The translations under genes were made by a program, and so were the position numbers. A stretch of 36,897 bases of DNA, taken from NCBI GenBank assembly GCA_040081205.1, contig JBEBHE010000005.1:1-36897 (forward strand), written 5' to 3'. Shown here piece after piece: positions 16,372-25,190 of this stretch (its first letter is position 1; the number at the start of each line of letters is the position of its first letter). Origin of the DNA: UBA5216 sp040081205 (GTDB lineage: Bacteria; Pseudomonadota; Gammaproteobacteria; Burkholderiales; SG8-41). The notes below the pieces were generated by a model. The model saw nothing but the letters and a program-made list of their open reading frames with translations, searched no databases and had not been told where the DNA came from.

Positions 16372-17805
16372 TTACTTCTCGCTCCAGCCGCCACCCAGCG
16401 CCCGCACCAGATCAGCCACCGCCACGCGTTGCGCGCGCAGCGCATCAAGACGGTTCAATTCCGCCGCCAGCAGGTTACGCTCGGCATCAATCACTTCCAA
16501 CTGGCTGACGAGGCCGTTCTCATAGCGAATGCGCGCCAGCCGCAACGCGTCGCGCAGCGCGACGCCGCGCGCGGTCTCGGCTTCAAAAATTTCACGTGAG
16601 CGCGTTTGCGCGGAAAGCGCCTGCCGCACCTCACGAAACGATTCCTGAAGGGTTTTTTGATACTGAGCGAGTGCCTGCTGCTCGCGCGCCTTGACCGCTT
16701 CGATTTCGCTTTGCAGCCTGCCTGCCTGAAAAATCGGCTGCGCCAGCGCGAACGCCAACTGCCAGATACGCGCGGGGCCGGAAAACAGATCGCCGAGCGC
16801 GCCGCTCTCGCTGCCCAGAAAACCGGTCAAGGCGATGCGCGGGAACAGCGAAGCGCGCGCGACGCCGATACGCGCGTTCGCGGCAATCAACCGTTGCTCG
16901 GCTTGAACAATATCGGGGCGCCGCAACAGCAAATCCGAGGGTAAGCCTTCGGGCACTACCGGCGGCGGTCCATTGCCCGTAGTGCGATCGGCACTGCGCT
17001 GCACCGTCGATTCGGTGATCGCGCGCGGGCTGCGGCCCAGCAGCACGGCCAGCGCAAGTTCTTCCGACGTGCGGCTGCGCTCAAGCGCGGGCAGTTGCGC
17101 CCGCGCGGCTGCCACTTCGGCTTCGAGCTGCCGCAACTGAAAATCACCGATCAAACCCACGCCATGACGCACACGCTGCATGCCCAGATTTTCCTCGCGC
17201 AACGCCAGCGAACGTTGCGTCGCGGCCAGTTGTTCATCCAGCGCCATCAGCGTGAAGTAACGGCTCACCACATCCGACACCAGCGTGATGCGTATCGTTT
17301 CTTGCGCTGCTTGCGTGGCGAGCAGTTCCGCGCGCGCCGCGTCACCCGCGCCGCGCCGCCGTCCCCATAAATCGAGTTCGTACGCCACGTTGATTTGCGC
17401 GCGATAACTATTGCGTTCAATCGCGTTTGCGGGAATCGGCAGCGGTGAACGCTCGGATGAACGCGTGCGGTCACGCTGCGCTGTAGCATCTATCGACGGA
17501 TAACGCAGTGAATCGGCCGCGCGCGACAACGCGCGCGCTTCATCCACGCGCGCCGCCGCCAGCGCGAGATCGCGGTTGTGTTCGAGCGCTTCGCCCACCA
17601 GCGTGTCGAGCGCGCTATCGCCGTACAGCGTCCACCAGCGTTCGCCGGGAACGACCGCCGGCGACGCGCTTTTTCCCGCCACGCCTGCCCACGCTGCAGG
17701 CAAATCCACGTTGGGCCGCTCGTACGCTGGATGCGTCTTACAACCTGCCATCATTACAACCAAAGGTAAAATTATCAATAAAAACAAATACTTAATTTTA
17801 CTCAT
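16372..17805 (-). CDS. Outer-membrane efflux lipoprotein (NodT/OprM-type)
   Basis: This 477-residue outer-membrane factor is the TolC-like duct of a tripartite RND pump. It starts MSKIKYLFLLIILPLVVMMAGC, a lipoprotein signal with Cys22. ERWWTLYGDSALDTLVGEAL and NRDLALAAARVDEARA are typical of the NodT family, and the second half (RRPDIVQAEQRLIAANARIGVARASLFP) repeats the first, as expected from the internal duplication. Its ATG at 17805 lies one base after the stop of the RND permease gene (TAAGATG), so the genes are coupled. An exact A+T-rich 17-mer (17777-17793) encodes KYLFL in the signal peptide. The C-terminus ends RALGGGWSEK. The longer upstream reading frame is antisense to nothing real and lies inside the permease gene. 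Confidence 0.93.
   Translation of the reverse strand: MSKIKYLFLLIILPLVVMMAGCKTHPAYERPNVDLPAAWAGVAGKSASPAVVPGERWWTLYGDSALDTLVGEALEHNRDLALAAARVDEARALSRAADSLRYPSIDATAQRDRTRSSERSPLPIPANAIERNSYRAQINVAYELDLWGRRRGAGDAARAELLATQAAQETIRITLVSDVVSRYFTLMALDEQLAATQRSLALREENLGMQRVRHGVGLIGDFQLRQLEAEVAAARAQLPALERSRTSEELALAVLLGRSPRAITESTVQRSADRTTGNGPPPVVPEGLPSDLLLRRPDIVQAEQRLIAANARIGVARASLFPRIALTGFLGSESGALGDLFSGPARIWQLAFALAQPIFQAGRLQSEIEAVKAREQQALAQYQKTLQESFREVRQALSAQTRSREIFEAETARGVALRDALRLARIRYENGLVSQLEVIDAERNLLAAELNRLDALRAQRVAVADLVRALGGGWSEK
17777..17793 (-). repeat. A+T-rich dispersed motif, copy 5 (exact)
   Basis: The minus strand reads AAGTATTTGTTTTTATT exactly, then TGATAATTTT. It encodes Lys-Tyr-Leu-Phe-Leu in the efflux lipoprotein signal peptide. 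Confidence 0.8.
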
Positions 17806-17806
17806 C

Positions 17807-20800
17807 TTATTCACCCTGCACTTTGGCCACGGGATGATGGTGCGCAGTCGGCACGGCACGTTGCGCCGCCTCGCGATGATGCTGCACTTCGTCTTCGATC
17901 TCCTTCGTCGAACGCGTATCAGACAGCTTGCGATCCACAATCAGTTTGTAAAACCACGGAATAAAAAAGATCGCGAGAAACGTCGCTGCCAGCATGCCGC
18001 CCATCACACCGGTGCCGGCGGAAAGTCGCGCGCCCGCGCCTGCGCCAGAGGACAGTGCGAGCGGCAATACGCCCAGAATAAAAGCAAGAGAGGTCATCAA
18101 TATCGGCCTAAAACGCAACCGTGCAGCTTCAATGGCGGCGGCAGCGGTCGAAAACCCTTCGTGCTTTTTGAGCACTGCGTATTCAACAATCAAAATCGCG
18201 TTCTTTGCCGCAAGACCGAGCAAGGTCACCAGGCCGATCTGAAAATACACGTCATTGGTAAATCCGCGCAGCCACACCGCCGCCAGCGCGCCGAAGGTGC
18301 CGAAAGGCAGCGCCAGCAACACCGATAGCGGCAGCGACCACTTGTCGTACTGCGCGGCAAGAATCAAAAACACCATCAGCGCCGCCAATCCCAGCGCGAT
18401 CACCGAGGTGCCGCCCGAACGTTTTTCCTGGAACGAGGCGCCGCCCCAGTCGAAGCTGAACTCCGGCGGCAGCGTTTCGCGCGCAATTTTCTCCATGCCG
18501 GCTATCGCCTCGCCCGAACTGTAGCCGGGCTTTGCCGAACCGAAAATCTTTACCGACGGCAGATTGTTAAAGCGACCAAGGGAATCCGGCCCTGCCGAAA
18601 AACTCACTTTGGCGAGGGACGACAGCGGTACCATGTCACCTTTCGCCGAACGCACGTACATCGCACCGACATCGTCGGGCCGCTTGCGGTACGCCGGATC
18701 GGCCGACATCAGTACCTGCCAGGTGCGGCCATACTTGTTGAAATCGTTGACGTAGGCGGTGCCCAGTGTCGCCGCCAGCGTGCCGTAAAGCTCATCCAGC
18801 GATACGCCCGCCATCTTGGCTTTTTCGCGGTCGGTCTCGACGAAAAGCTGCGGCGTATTGGCGCGCCACAACGTGTTGACCTGACCGAACATCGGGTCTT
18901 TCTGCACCGCGCCCAGCAATTGTTGCGTCACTTCCGACAGGCGCGCCGCGCCACCCTCGCCGCGATTTTGCAAATAGAACTCAAATCCGCCGGCGTTGCC
19001 CAGGCCAAAAATCGGCGGCGGGCCAAAAGCCAGCACCAATCCTTCCTTGATATGCCCGGTCTTCATGAAAAATTCGCCCACCAGTTGTGGTGTGGTTTCC
19101 TTGCGTTCGTCCCAATGCTTTTGGGTGACGAAGATGGTCGCCGCGCTGTTGCGGAAACTGCCGCCGAGAAAATCCATGCCGGTGAATGCCACAGCGTTTT
19201 CATTCGCAGGATTCGATTTGATTATCTCAACGACCTCGCGCACCACCTTGTCGGTGCGCTCCAGCGTCGCGCCATCCGGCAGGAACACCGCCGCAATGTA
19301 GTAACCCTGATCTTCGTCCGGCACCAGCGAGGTGGGCGTGGCACGCCACAACCCCGCTGTCAGCGCCACCATGCCGATAAACAACACCAGCGCCACGCCG
19401 CCACGCCGCAGCATCCACGTCACGCCATCGACGTAGCGCCCGGTGATACGGTGAAACAGATCGTTGAACCAGCGGAAGAATCGACCCGGCTTCTTGTGTT
19501 CGCGTTTCAAAATCAGCACGCACAGACTGGGCGTCAGTGTCAGCGCCACCAGACCCGAGATGACCACCGCAATGGAAATCGTCACCGAGAACTGGCGGTA
19601 CAGTTCGCCGGTCAAGCCACCCAAAAACGCGATCGGCACGAACACCGCGCACAGCGTCAGCACAATGGCGATCACCGGACCGGTAACCTCGCGCATCGCC
19701 TTGATCGCCGCTTCGCGCGCATCGACATGTTCCTCGTGCATGATGCGCTCCACGTTCTCCAGCACCACAATCGCATCATCCACCACGATACCAATCGCCA
19801 GCACCATGCCAAACAGTGTCAGCGTATTGATCGAGTAGCCGAGCAACATCAGCCCCGCGAAAGTACCGATCAGCGACACCGGCACCGCGGCAAACGGAAT
19901 CAGCGTCGCGCGCCAGTTCTGCAAAAACAGAAACACCACCAGAAACACCAATGCCATCGCTTCGGCCAGCGTGATCACTACCTCGCGTATCGACACTTTC
20001 ACAAAACGCGTGGTGTCGTACACCACCGAATGCGCGAAGCCCTTGGGAAACCGTCCCGATAGCTCGGTCATGACGGCGCCCACGCGATCCGCCGTGGCCA
20101 GCGCGTTCGCACCCGGCTGCAGGAAAATGCCGACCAGCGTGGCCGTCTTGCCGTTGACGCGCCCCAGAAATTCGTAGTCCTTGGAGCCCAGTTCGACCCG
20201 CGCTACATCCTTCATGCGCAAAATCGATCCATCTGCATTGGCGCGCACCACGATGTTTTCGAATTCTTCGGGCTCGGCGAGCCGTCCTTTGGTGGTGATG
20301 GTATAGACGAGTTCCTGCGGACCGCCCGTCGGTGACTGGCCGATTTTGCCGGCGGCAAACTGCGCGTTCTGTTCGTTCAGCGCCTGAATGAGATCGGAAG
20401 GCGTGAGCTTTAGTTGCGCCAGACGGTCGGGGCGCACCCAGATGCGCATGGCGTAATCCTTAGCACCAAAGATCTGCACGTTGGTGGTACCGGGGACGCG
20501 TTTCAAGGCGTCCAGCACATTCAACGTCACGTAGTTCGAGGTAAAAAGATCGTCCCGGCTGCCGTCGGGCGATGTGAATGCGATCACCTGCAGAAACGAC
20601 GATGAGCCTTTTTCGACGGTGACGCCCTGCCGGCGCACTTCCTGCGGCAGGCGCGGCTCGGCCTGCTTGACGCGGTTGTTGACGTTGAGCGCCGCCTTGT
20701 CCACGTCCGCGCCGATCTCGAAGGTGACCTGGATTTCAACCACGCCGCTGGCGGCAGAAGTCGAACTCATATAGAGCATGTTCTCGACGCCGTTGATCTG

Positions 20801-21004
20801 ATTTTCGAGCGGCGCCGCCACGGTCTGTTCGAGTACCGCGGCCGATGCGCCGGGATACACCGCGCGCACCGTCACCACCGGCGGCGCGATTTCAGGATAC
20901 TGCGCAATCGGCAGCACACGTATAGCCGCCAAGCCTGCGATGACGATAAATATCGACAACACGGCCGCAAAAATAGGCCGGTCTATAAAAAAGCGTGACA
21001 TCAT
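17807..21004 (-). CDS. RND multidrug efflux permease (AcrB/MexF-type, HAE1)
   Basis: This 1065-residue inner-membrane proton-drug antiporter matches the length of AcrB-family pumps. It begins MMSRFFIDRPIFAAVLSIFI with the first membrane helix. The periplasmic porter domain carries AVYPGASAAVLEQTVAAPLE and KGSSSFLQVIAF. The proton-relay aspartates are Asp409 and Asp410 in GIVVDDAIVVLENV, and the partner Lys is in LLGLAAKNAILIVEYA of the second half. Both repeats of the family are intact. It lies between the adaptor gene upstream (15 bases) and the outer-membrane gene downstream (1 base), forming one operon read from about 22273. The operator at 22335-22360 suggests repression by the divergent TetR protein. 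Drug specificity is not readable; the family typically exports hydrophobic antibiotics and solvents. Confidence 0.95.
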   Translation of the reverse strand: MMSRFFIDRPIFAAVLSIFIVIAGLAAIRVLPIAQYPEIAPPVVTVRAVYPGASAAVLEQTVAAPLENQINGVENMLYMSSTSAASGVVEIQVTFEIGADVDKAALNVNNRVKQAEPRLPQEVRRQGVTVEKGSSSFLQVIAFTSPDGSRDDLFTSNYVTLNVLDALKRVPGTTNVQIFGAKDYAMRIWVRPDRLAQLKLTPSDLIQALNEQNAQFAAGKIGQSPTGGPQELVYTITTKGRLAEPEEFENIVVRANADGSILRMKDVARVELGSKDYEFLGRVNGKTATLVGIFLQPGANALATADRVGAVMTELSGRFPKGFAHSVVYDTTRFVKVSIREVVITLAEAMALVFLVVFLFLQNWRATLIPFAAVPVSLIGTFAGLMLLGYSINTLTLFGMVLAIGIVVDDAIVVLENVERIMHEEHVDAREAAIKAMREVTGPVIAIVLTLCAVFVPIAFLGGLTGELYRQFSVTISIAVVISGLVALTLTPSLCVLILKREHKKPGRFFRWFNDLFHRITGRYVDGVTWMLRRGGVALVLFIGMVALTAGLWRATPTSLVPDEDQGYYIAAVFLPDGATLERTDKVVREVVEIIKSNPANENAVAFTGMDFLGGSFRNSAATIFVTQKHWDERKETTPQLVGEFFMKTGHIKEGLVLAFGPPPIFGLGNAGGFEFYLQNRGEGGAARLSEVTQQLLGAVQKDPMFGQVNTLWRANTPQLFVETDREKAKMAGVSLDELYGTLAATLGTAYVNDFNKYGRTWQVLMSADPAYRKRPDDVGAMYVRSAKGDMVPLSSLAKVSFSAGPDSLGRFNNLPSVKIFGSAKPGYSSGEAIAGMEKIARETLPPEFSFDWGGASFQEKRSGGTSVIALGLAALMVFLILAAQYDKWSLPLSVLLALPFGTFGALAAVWLRGFTNDVYFQIGLVTLLGLAAKNAILIVEYAVLKKHEGFSTAAAAIEAARLRFRPILMTSLAFILGVLPLALSSGAGAGARLSAGTGVMGGMLAATFLAIFFIPWFYKLIVDRKLSDTRSTKEIEDEVQHHREAAQRAVPTAHHHPVAKVQGE

Positions 21005-21019
21005 GGTGTTCTCACGCCT

Positions 21020-22273
21020 TTATTTTTTGGGGGTGGCGGGCGCAGACTTACCGTCGCCCTTGCCGTCGGGTTTGGCTTCAGATTTATCGGCGTTTTTATC
21101 TGCGGATTTCCCCGCAGGCTTATCAGCAGGCGTGCCAACCTGCACCGGCGCACCGGGACCAATTTTCATCACGCCATCGACAATCACACGCTCGCCCGAT
21201 TTGAGACCGCTGTTAATGACCCAGCCGTCGTCCGCCCACGCGCCAACTTCCACCGGACGCGCCTCGGCTTTGCTGTCCGCACTCACCACATAAACGAATT
21301 TACCCTGAGGACTTTCCAGCACCGCGCGTTGCGGCACCACAATAGCCTGCGGGCGCATGGCGCCGTCGAGAATCAGACGCACAAACTCGCCCGCTCGTAA
21401 TATATGGTTTTTATTACTAAATTCTGCGCGGGATTCCGAAGTCCCCGTCTGCGTGCTGACGCGCACATCGGTGAAATTAAGCGCCCCCACGCCATCGTAC
21501 AAGCTGCCATCGGCGAGCTTGACGCGCGCCTGAAATTTGCGGTCCGCGGGCATTTTCAGCCGCCCCAATTCCACGTCCCGGCGCAATGCCAGATGTTCGC
21601 GATCAGAGACGCCGAAAATCACATACATCGGGTCGGTCTGGGTCACCGTGGTAAGCAATACGTTCGGCCCCGACACCAGCGCACCTTCGGAAACCGCGGC
21701 GCGGCTTGCGATACCACCAATCGGCGATTCGACGCGCGTGTACGACAGATTGAGCCGCGCTTCATTCACCCGCGCGCGCAAACTTTTAACTTCTGCCTCC
21801 GCCACCTGCTCGGCGGAAGTGGAATCATCCAGCTCTTTCTGGCTTACGGCGCGCGCTTCAAGCACCGGCTTTAACCGCGCGACTTCACGTTTCGCCTGCG
21901 CCAGGCGCACATCGGCCACCGACAAATCGGCCTCTGCCTTCGCAAGCGCCACCTGAAACGGCGCCGGATCAATGGTAAATAGCGATTGCCCGCGACTGAC
22001 TGCGGCGCCTTCGCGGTAACTGCGCTGCATGAGTATGCCGGTCACGCGCGCACGCACTTCGACTTCGCGAAACCCCGCTGTCTGCGCAACGTATTCGTAA
22101 CGCACCGGCACGTCGCGTTGCTCGGTAGTAATCACCGATACCGGCGCTGGCGGAAAACCGCCGCCCGGCGGACTCCCGGCGGGTTTGTTACACCCTGCCA
22201 ACAGCGCAGACAGCACGACCAGACACGTCAACGCGGCCTTCTGTCTTTGAAGGAATGGGGATTGGTGCGTCAT
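21020..22273 (-). CDS. RND efflux periplasmic adaptor (AcrA/MexE-type membrane-fusion lipoprotein)
   Basis: This 417-residue adaptor links the permease to the outer-membrane duct. The ATG at 22271-22273 is preceded by AGGT. The signal reads VVLSALLAGC, a lipobox, so it is lipid-anchored. Lipoyl/barrel-sandwich segments (RARVTGILMQRSYREGAAV and YTRVESPIGGIASRAAVSEG) surround a coiled-coil hairpin of about residues 90-170. Beta-barrel (ALNFTDVRVSTQTGTSESRA) and membrane-proximal domains follow. The last 35 or so residues are a low-complexity tail of repeated Ala-Asp-Lys/Gly-Lys units (PADKPAGKSADKNADKSEAK), probably disordered and unusual for this family. A weak relative of the A+T-rich repeat lies at about 21399-21415. 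It is the first gene of the efflux operon. Confidence 0.94.
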   Translation of the reverse strand: MTHQSPFLQRQKAALTCLVVLSALLAGCNKPAGSPPGGGFPPAPVSVITTEQRDVPVRYEYVAQTAGFREVEVRARVTGILMQRSYREGAAVSRGQSLFTIDPAPFQVALAKAEADLSVADVRLAQAKREVARLKPVLEARAVSQKELDDSTSAEQVAEAEVKSLRARVNEARLNLSYTRVESPIGGIASRAAVSEGALVSGPNVLLTTVTQTDPMYVIFGVSDREHLALRRDVELGRLKMPADRKFQARVKLADGSLYDGVGALNFTDVRVSTQTGTSESRAEFSNKNHILRAGEFVRLILDGAMRPQAIVVPQRAVLESPQGKFVYVVSADSKAEARPVEVGAWADDGWVINSGLKSGERVIVDGVMKIGPGAPVQVGTPADKPAGKSADKNADKSEAKPDGKGDGKSAPATPKK

Positions 22274-22306
22274 GATCTGCAACCTGTGGAAGGAATGTGG
22301 ACAAAA

Positions 22307-22312
22307 AGTATA
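22307..22312 (-). promoter_or_regulatory. Possible -10 box of the efflux operon
   Basis: The minus strand reads TATACT 34 bases upstream of the adaptor start. The -35 at 17-base spacing (AAATGG) is weak and abuts the operator, so activity is inferred from position. Confidence 0.4.
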
Positions 22313-22334
22313 CAAACAAACGATTACGGCCATT

Positions 22335-22360
22335 TTACATACAGTCTTGAATGTATGTAA
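22335..22360. promoter_or_regulatory. AcrR/TtgR-type operator palindrome
   Basis: The perfect arms TTACATACA and TGTATGTAA are separated by eight bases (GTCTTGAA). From memory the E. coli AcrR operator upstream of acrAB reads TACATACA, TTTGTGAA, TGTATGTA. Both arms and the TTG-A-like centre match closely. It lies between the divergent efflux operon and the TetR gene, next to a candidate -10 at 22307, so the divergent TetR protein probably binds here to repress the pump and perhaps itself. Confidence 0.85.
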
Positions 22361-22446
22361 AGCACAAAAGTGGTAAACTTATCCCCCATCAGGTGTGTGG
22401 GTTATGTATTTGGGATATTGAATCTACGTCTTAAACGGGAACATCA

Positions 22447-23112
22447 GTGGTTAGACGCACCAAGGACGAGGCACTCGAAACCCGGCATCGCATACTCGAT
22501 GTAGCGGAGCGCGTTTTCAGCGAACGCGGCGTCACGCGCACATCGCTGGCGGATATTGCCAAGGCCGCAGGTGTCACACGCGGCGCGGTGTATTGGCATT
22601 TCACCGACAAGGCCGATCTGTTCTGCAATATGTTCGCCCGCGTCACCATGCCCATGGAGTCGCCTGCCTGCCAGACCGATCATCGTGCCGCCGCCGATCC
22701 GCTCGCCAGCATACGCGCCATGATGATCGGCATATTGCGCTGGACGTCGGAAGACCCGCAGGCGCGCCGCGTGTTTCATATCGTTTTCCACAAGTGCGAG
22801 CACGTCGATGAAATGGAACCGGTATGGCAACGCATCAACGAAATGCGCGCCGGTTGCCTGCGGCAAATCGAAGATGGACTACTCGCTGCGATGGAAAAAG
22901 GGCAGTTGCCACGCACACTGGATGCGAAGCAGGCCGCCATCGGATTGCGCGCGCTGCTGGATGGACTGATCAGCAACGGGGTGCTGGATCCGGATTATCA
23001 CCCCGTTGCCCATGACGCCGACCGGCTGGTTGACTTGTTCCTCAACGCGCTGCAACCCAACGCACTGCCGGCGCCACGCACCGTCAAGCGACGCGTAAAA
23101 ATCGCCGCATGA
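22447..23112 (+). CDS. TetR-family efflux repressor (AcrR/TtgR-like)
   Basis: This 221-residue repressor begins at a GTG (VVRRTKDEALETRHRILDVA). The N-terminal helix-turn-helix is TSLADIAKAAGVTRGAVYWHF (about residues 32-52), nearly identical to the recognition region of AcrR, TtgR and MexR-type TetR members. The rest is the all-helical ligand-binding domain, and a Cys-containing stretch (HKCEHVDEMEP) plus ALLDGLISNGVLDP follows the AcrR pattern. It is divergent from the efflux operon, with a 26-base palindrome matching the AcrR site between them, and therefore very likely controls the pump. Binding of drugs would release it. Its C-terminus is basic (RTVKRRVKIAA). The AI-2E-type gene begins 20 bases later and may be co-transcribed. 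Confidence 0.93.
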   Translation: MVRRTKDEALETRHRILDVAERVFSERGVTRTSLADIAKAAGVTRGAVYWHFTDKADLFCNMFARVTMPMESPACQTDHRAAADPLASIRAMMIGILRWTSEDPQARRVFHIVFHKCEHVDEMEPVWQRINEMRAGCLRQIEDGLLAAMEKGQLPRTLDAKQAAIGLRALLDGLISNGVLDPDYHPVAHDADRLVDLFLNALQPNALPAPRTVKRRVKIAA

Positions 23113-23132
23113 ATAATCCTTAAGAAAAACCC

Positions 23133-24155
23133 ATGGCCCATCTAACCGGCAATATTGCGTTAAGCCGCCCGGAAATCGCCTCGCTGGTGTTCATGGCAGT
23201 GGCGCTGCCGTCGGTGATCAAGCTGCATCTGCTGCCGGCGTTGTTCGCGGGTCTGCTGGTGCATGAACTGGTGCATATGATGGCGCCGCGCATGTTCGGC
23301 GTGGATCATCCCGGTCGCGCCAAGATCGTGGCGCTGACGCTGCTGCTCACGCTGATTATTCTGGTGATCGGCGGCGCGATCACGGGGACCATTCTGTTCC
23401 TGCGCAGCGACGCGGGCAGCCTGTCGGTGCTGCTGGAGAAAATGGCGGAGATTCTCGACAAGGCGCGCGATACGCTGCCGGCGTCGATGCAGGAATGGAT
23501 ACCTATCGACGCCACGGATCTGAAAGATCAACTCGTGGCCTGGCTCAGAGCGCACGCCAACGAAGTCAAAGCCATGAGCGGCGAAGTAGGACACGGCCTG
23601 GTGTATGCGCTGATCGGCATGGTCATCGGCGCGCTGATTTCCTTGCGCGAAGCGCTGCCGGGGCAAACGCCGGGACCGCTGGCGCGTGCGCTGTCGCAAT
23701 GCACGGCACGGCTTGCGGATGCGTTTCGCCGCGTGGTGTTCGCGCAAGTGCGCATCTCCGCATTGAATACCCTGCTCACCGCGATTTACCTCGTCGCCGT
23801 GCTGCCAATGTTCGGCGTGCATCTGCCGCTGACCAAAACGATGATCCTGATCACGTTTCTAGCGGGACTGTTGCCCGTGCTGGGCAATCTGATTTCTAAC
23901 GCAGTGATCGTGGTAATCAGCTTGAGTTTTTCGCTGCACGCAGCCATCGCTTCACTGGCGTTCCTGGTGATTGTTCACAAGCTCGAATACTTCATCAACG
24001 CGCGCATCGTCGGCTCGCAGATACAGGCCTCGGCGTGGGAACTGCTGCTGGCGATGGTGGTGATGGAGGCCACGTTCGGACTGGCGGGCGTGATCGCCGC
24101 GCCGGTGTTTTATGCATATCTGAAATCGGAACTAACGGGGCGCGGCTGGGTATAA
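23133..24155 (+). CDS. AI-2E/PerM-family membrane protein (UPF0118)
   Basis: This 340-residue inner-membrane protein belongs to the AI-2E transporter family, whose members export autoinducer-2, Na+/H+ or other solutes. It shows about eight membrane segments: near the N-terminus (LVFMAVALPSVIKLHLLPAL), residues 65-92, 150-172, and a hydrophobic C-terminal half. The long soluble loop (about 95-150, EKMAEILDKARDTLPASM) is typical, as is the C-terminal block ITFLAGLLPVLGNLISNAVIV. HELVHMM near residue 45 resembles a zinc-binding HExxH only by chance (H-E-L-V-H), so I do not treat it as a protease. It follows the TetR gene by 20 bases without a strong ribosome site. Its link to efflux regulation is only positional. 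Confidence 0.88.
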   Translation: MAHLTGNIALSRPEIASLVFMAVALPSVIKLHLLPALFAGLLVHELVHMMAPRMFGVDHPGRAKIVALTLLLTLIILVIGGAITGTILFLRSDAGSLSVLLEKMAEILDKARDTLPASMQEWIPIDATDLKDQLVAWLRAHANEVKAMSGEVGHGLVYALIGMVIGALISLREALPGQTPGPLARALSQCTARLADAFRRVVFAQVRISALNTLLTAIYLVAVLPMFGVHLPLTKTMILITFLAGLLPVLGNLISNAVIVVISLSFSLHAAIASLAFLVIVHKLEYFINARIVGSQIQASAWELLLAMVVMEATFGLAGVIAAPVFYAYLKSELTGRGWV

Positions 24156-24191
24156 ACGATTGGCGATTGACGATCGGCAATAGCGATCTGA

Positions 24192-25190
24192 CTACCGTAC
24201 CATCCACGGCTTGAAATAATCCGTGCGGTCGGCGGAATACACGACCAGATGCTTCACTTTCTTGTCGTGCAGTATATGCAGCGTCACGTCGTCGCCCGCT
24301 TCGCCGCTCGACCACAGGCGCTCGTAAAACTCGCTCTGATTGCCGATGGAGTGGCCAGCCACGCCGAGCACGATGTCGCCGCGCTTCACCCCTGAACGAT
24401 CCGCCGGGCCATCGGCCAGAGTGCGCGTCACCACCACATGCCCCTCGATATCTTCGGTATAAATACCCAGCCACGGCCGCGCAGGCGCTTGCCGCCGTCC
24501 GTGCGCAATCAAATCGTCGAGTATCGGATCCAGCAAATTTATCGGAATGAACATGTTGCCGGGAAACGCAGCCCCGATGGCAAGCGTGTCGCTCACCCAC
24601 AACGATGCAATGCCCAGCAAATGGCCGTCGTCGTCCAGCAACGCGGCGCCGCTGTGTTCGCCGCGCGGCGGCGCGGTAAAAATCGCGTCGTCAATCATGT
24701 ATTCCCACCAGCCGGTAAAACGGCGGCGCGACGACACGCATGCTGGGGAAACACCACCGGCATCGGCGTGCGCAGCGATGCGCACGCTTTGCAGGGTTTT
24801 CAGTTTTGACGAATCGCCGCGCTTCAAAGGCTGCGTCGCCACACCCGCCGATGCGCGCAACAATCCGAAGCCAGTGGCGTGATCGAAACCGACGACACTC
24901 GCGGGAAACACCCGGCCATCCGGCGCCATCGCAAGGATGGAGCCCGCCTCGATAATCAGGTAGCCGACCGTCAGTATCAGCCCGCTGGCATCGATCACCA
25001 CGCCGGTGCCTTCACGCTCCGCGCCCAGCGTGGCGGCGCTGCGCGCGTCCGCTATCGCCTTGATACTGAGTTTGACGATGCCGTCGGGCAACGCGTCGCT
25101 GCGGCCCGCTTTGGTATAGGGCGCATTGACCGCGCGCCACGTCGAAAGCGCGACGCTGAAAAAAGACGGGGAATGCAATGGCGGGTTCAA
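24192..25190 (-). CDS. HtrA-like trypsin-fold/PDZ protein lacking catalytic His and Asp
   Basis: This 332-residue protein has a trypsin-like domain (about 35-230) and a C-terminal PDZ domain (about 236-325, RPWLGIYTEDIEGHVVV and GVKRGDIVLGVAGHSI). The folds match DegP/HtrA, but where DegP has the catalytic His (TNNHVV) this reads TVGYLII with Tyr77, and the Asp segment reads ATGFGLLR. Only a Ser near GEHSGAAL (Ser180) remains, so proteolysis is unlikely and a binding or chaperone role is more probable. No signal peptide is obvious. The TTG at 25190 is chosen because GAGG lies seven bases upstream at the end of greB and the stop and start overlap as TTGA. This is a common arrangement in a Burkholderiales/Rhizobiales family, though I have not verified it. 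Confidence 0.8.
   Translation of the reverse strand: MNPPLHSPSFFSVALSTWRAVNAPYTKAGRSDALPDGIVKLSIKAIADARSAATLGAEREGTGVVIDASGLILTVGYLIIEAGSILAMAPDGRVFPASVVGFDHATGFGLLRASAGVATQPLKRGDSSKLKTLQSVRIAAHADAGGVSPACVSSRRRFTGWWEYMIDDAIFTAPPRGEHSGAALLDDDGHLLGIASLWVSDTLAIGAAFPGNMFIPINLLDPILDDLIAHGRRQAPARPWLGIYTEDIEGHVVVTRTLADGPADRSGVKRGDIVLGVAGHSIGNQSEFYERLWSSGEAGDDVTLHILHDKKVKHLVVYSADRTDYFKPWMVR

Noticed and set aside
18920..20062. 380-codon plus-strand frame inside the RND permease gene
   Set aside because: It is rich in His, Arg and Gln, typical of antisense to a G+C-rich gene; the permease is unmistakable.
21399..21415. Possible eighth copy of the A+T-rich motif in the adaptor gene
   Set aside because: Only about 12 of 17 bases match without gaps; mentioned but not counted.
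23265..23282. HELVH in the AI-2E-type protein as a zinc protease motif
   Set aside because: It lies near membrane helices in a well-recognised transporter family without other protease features.
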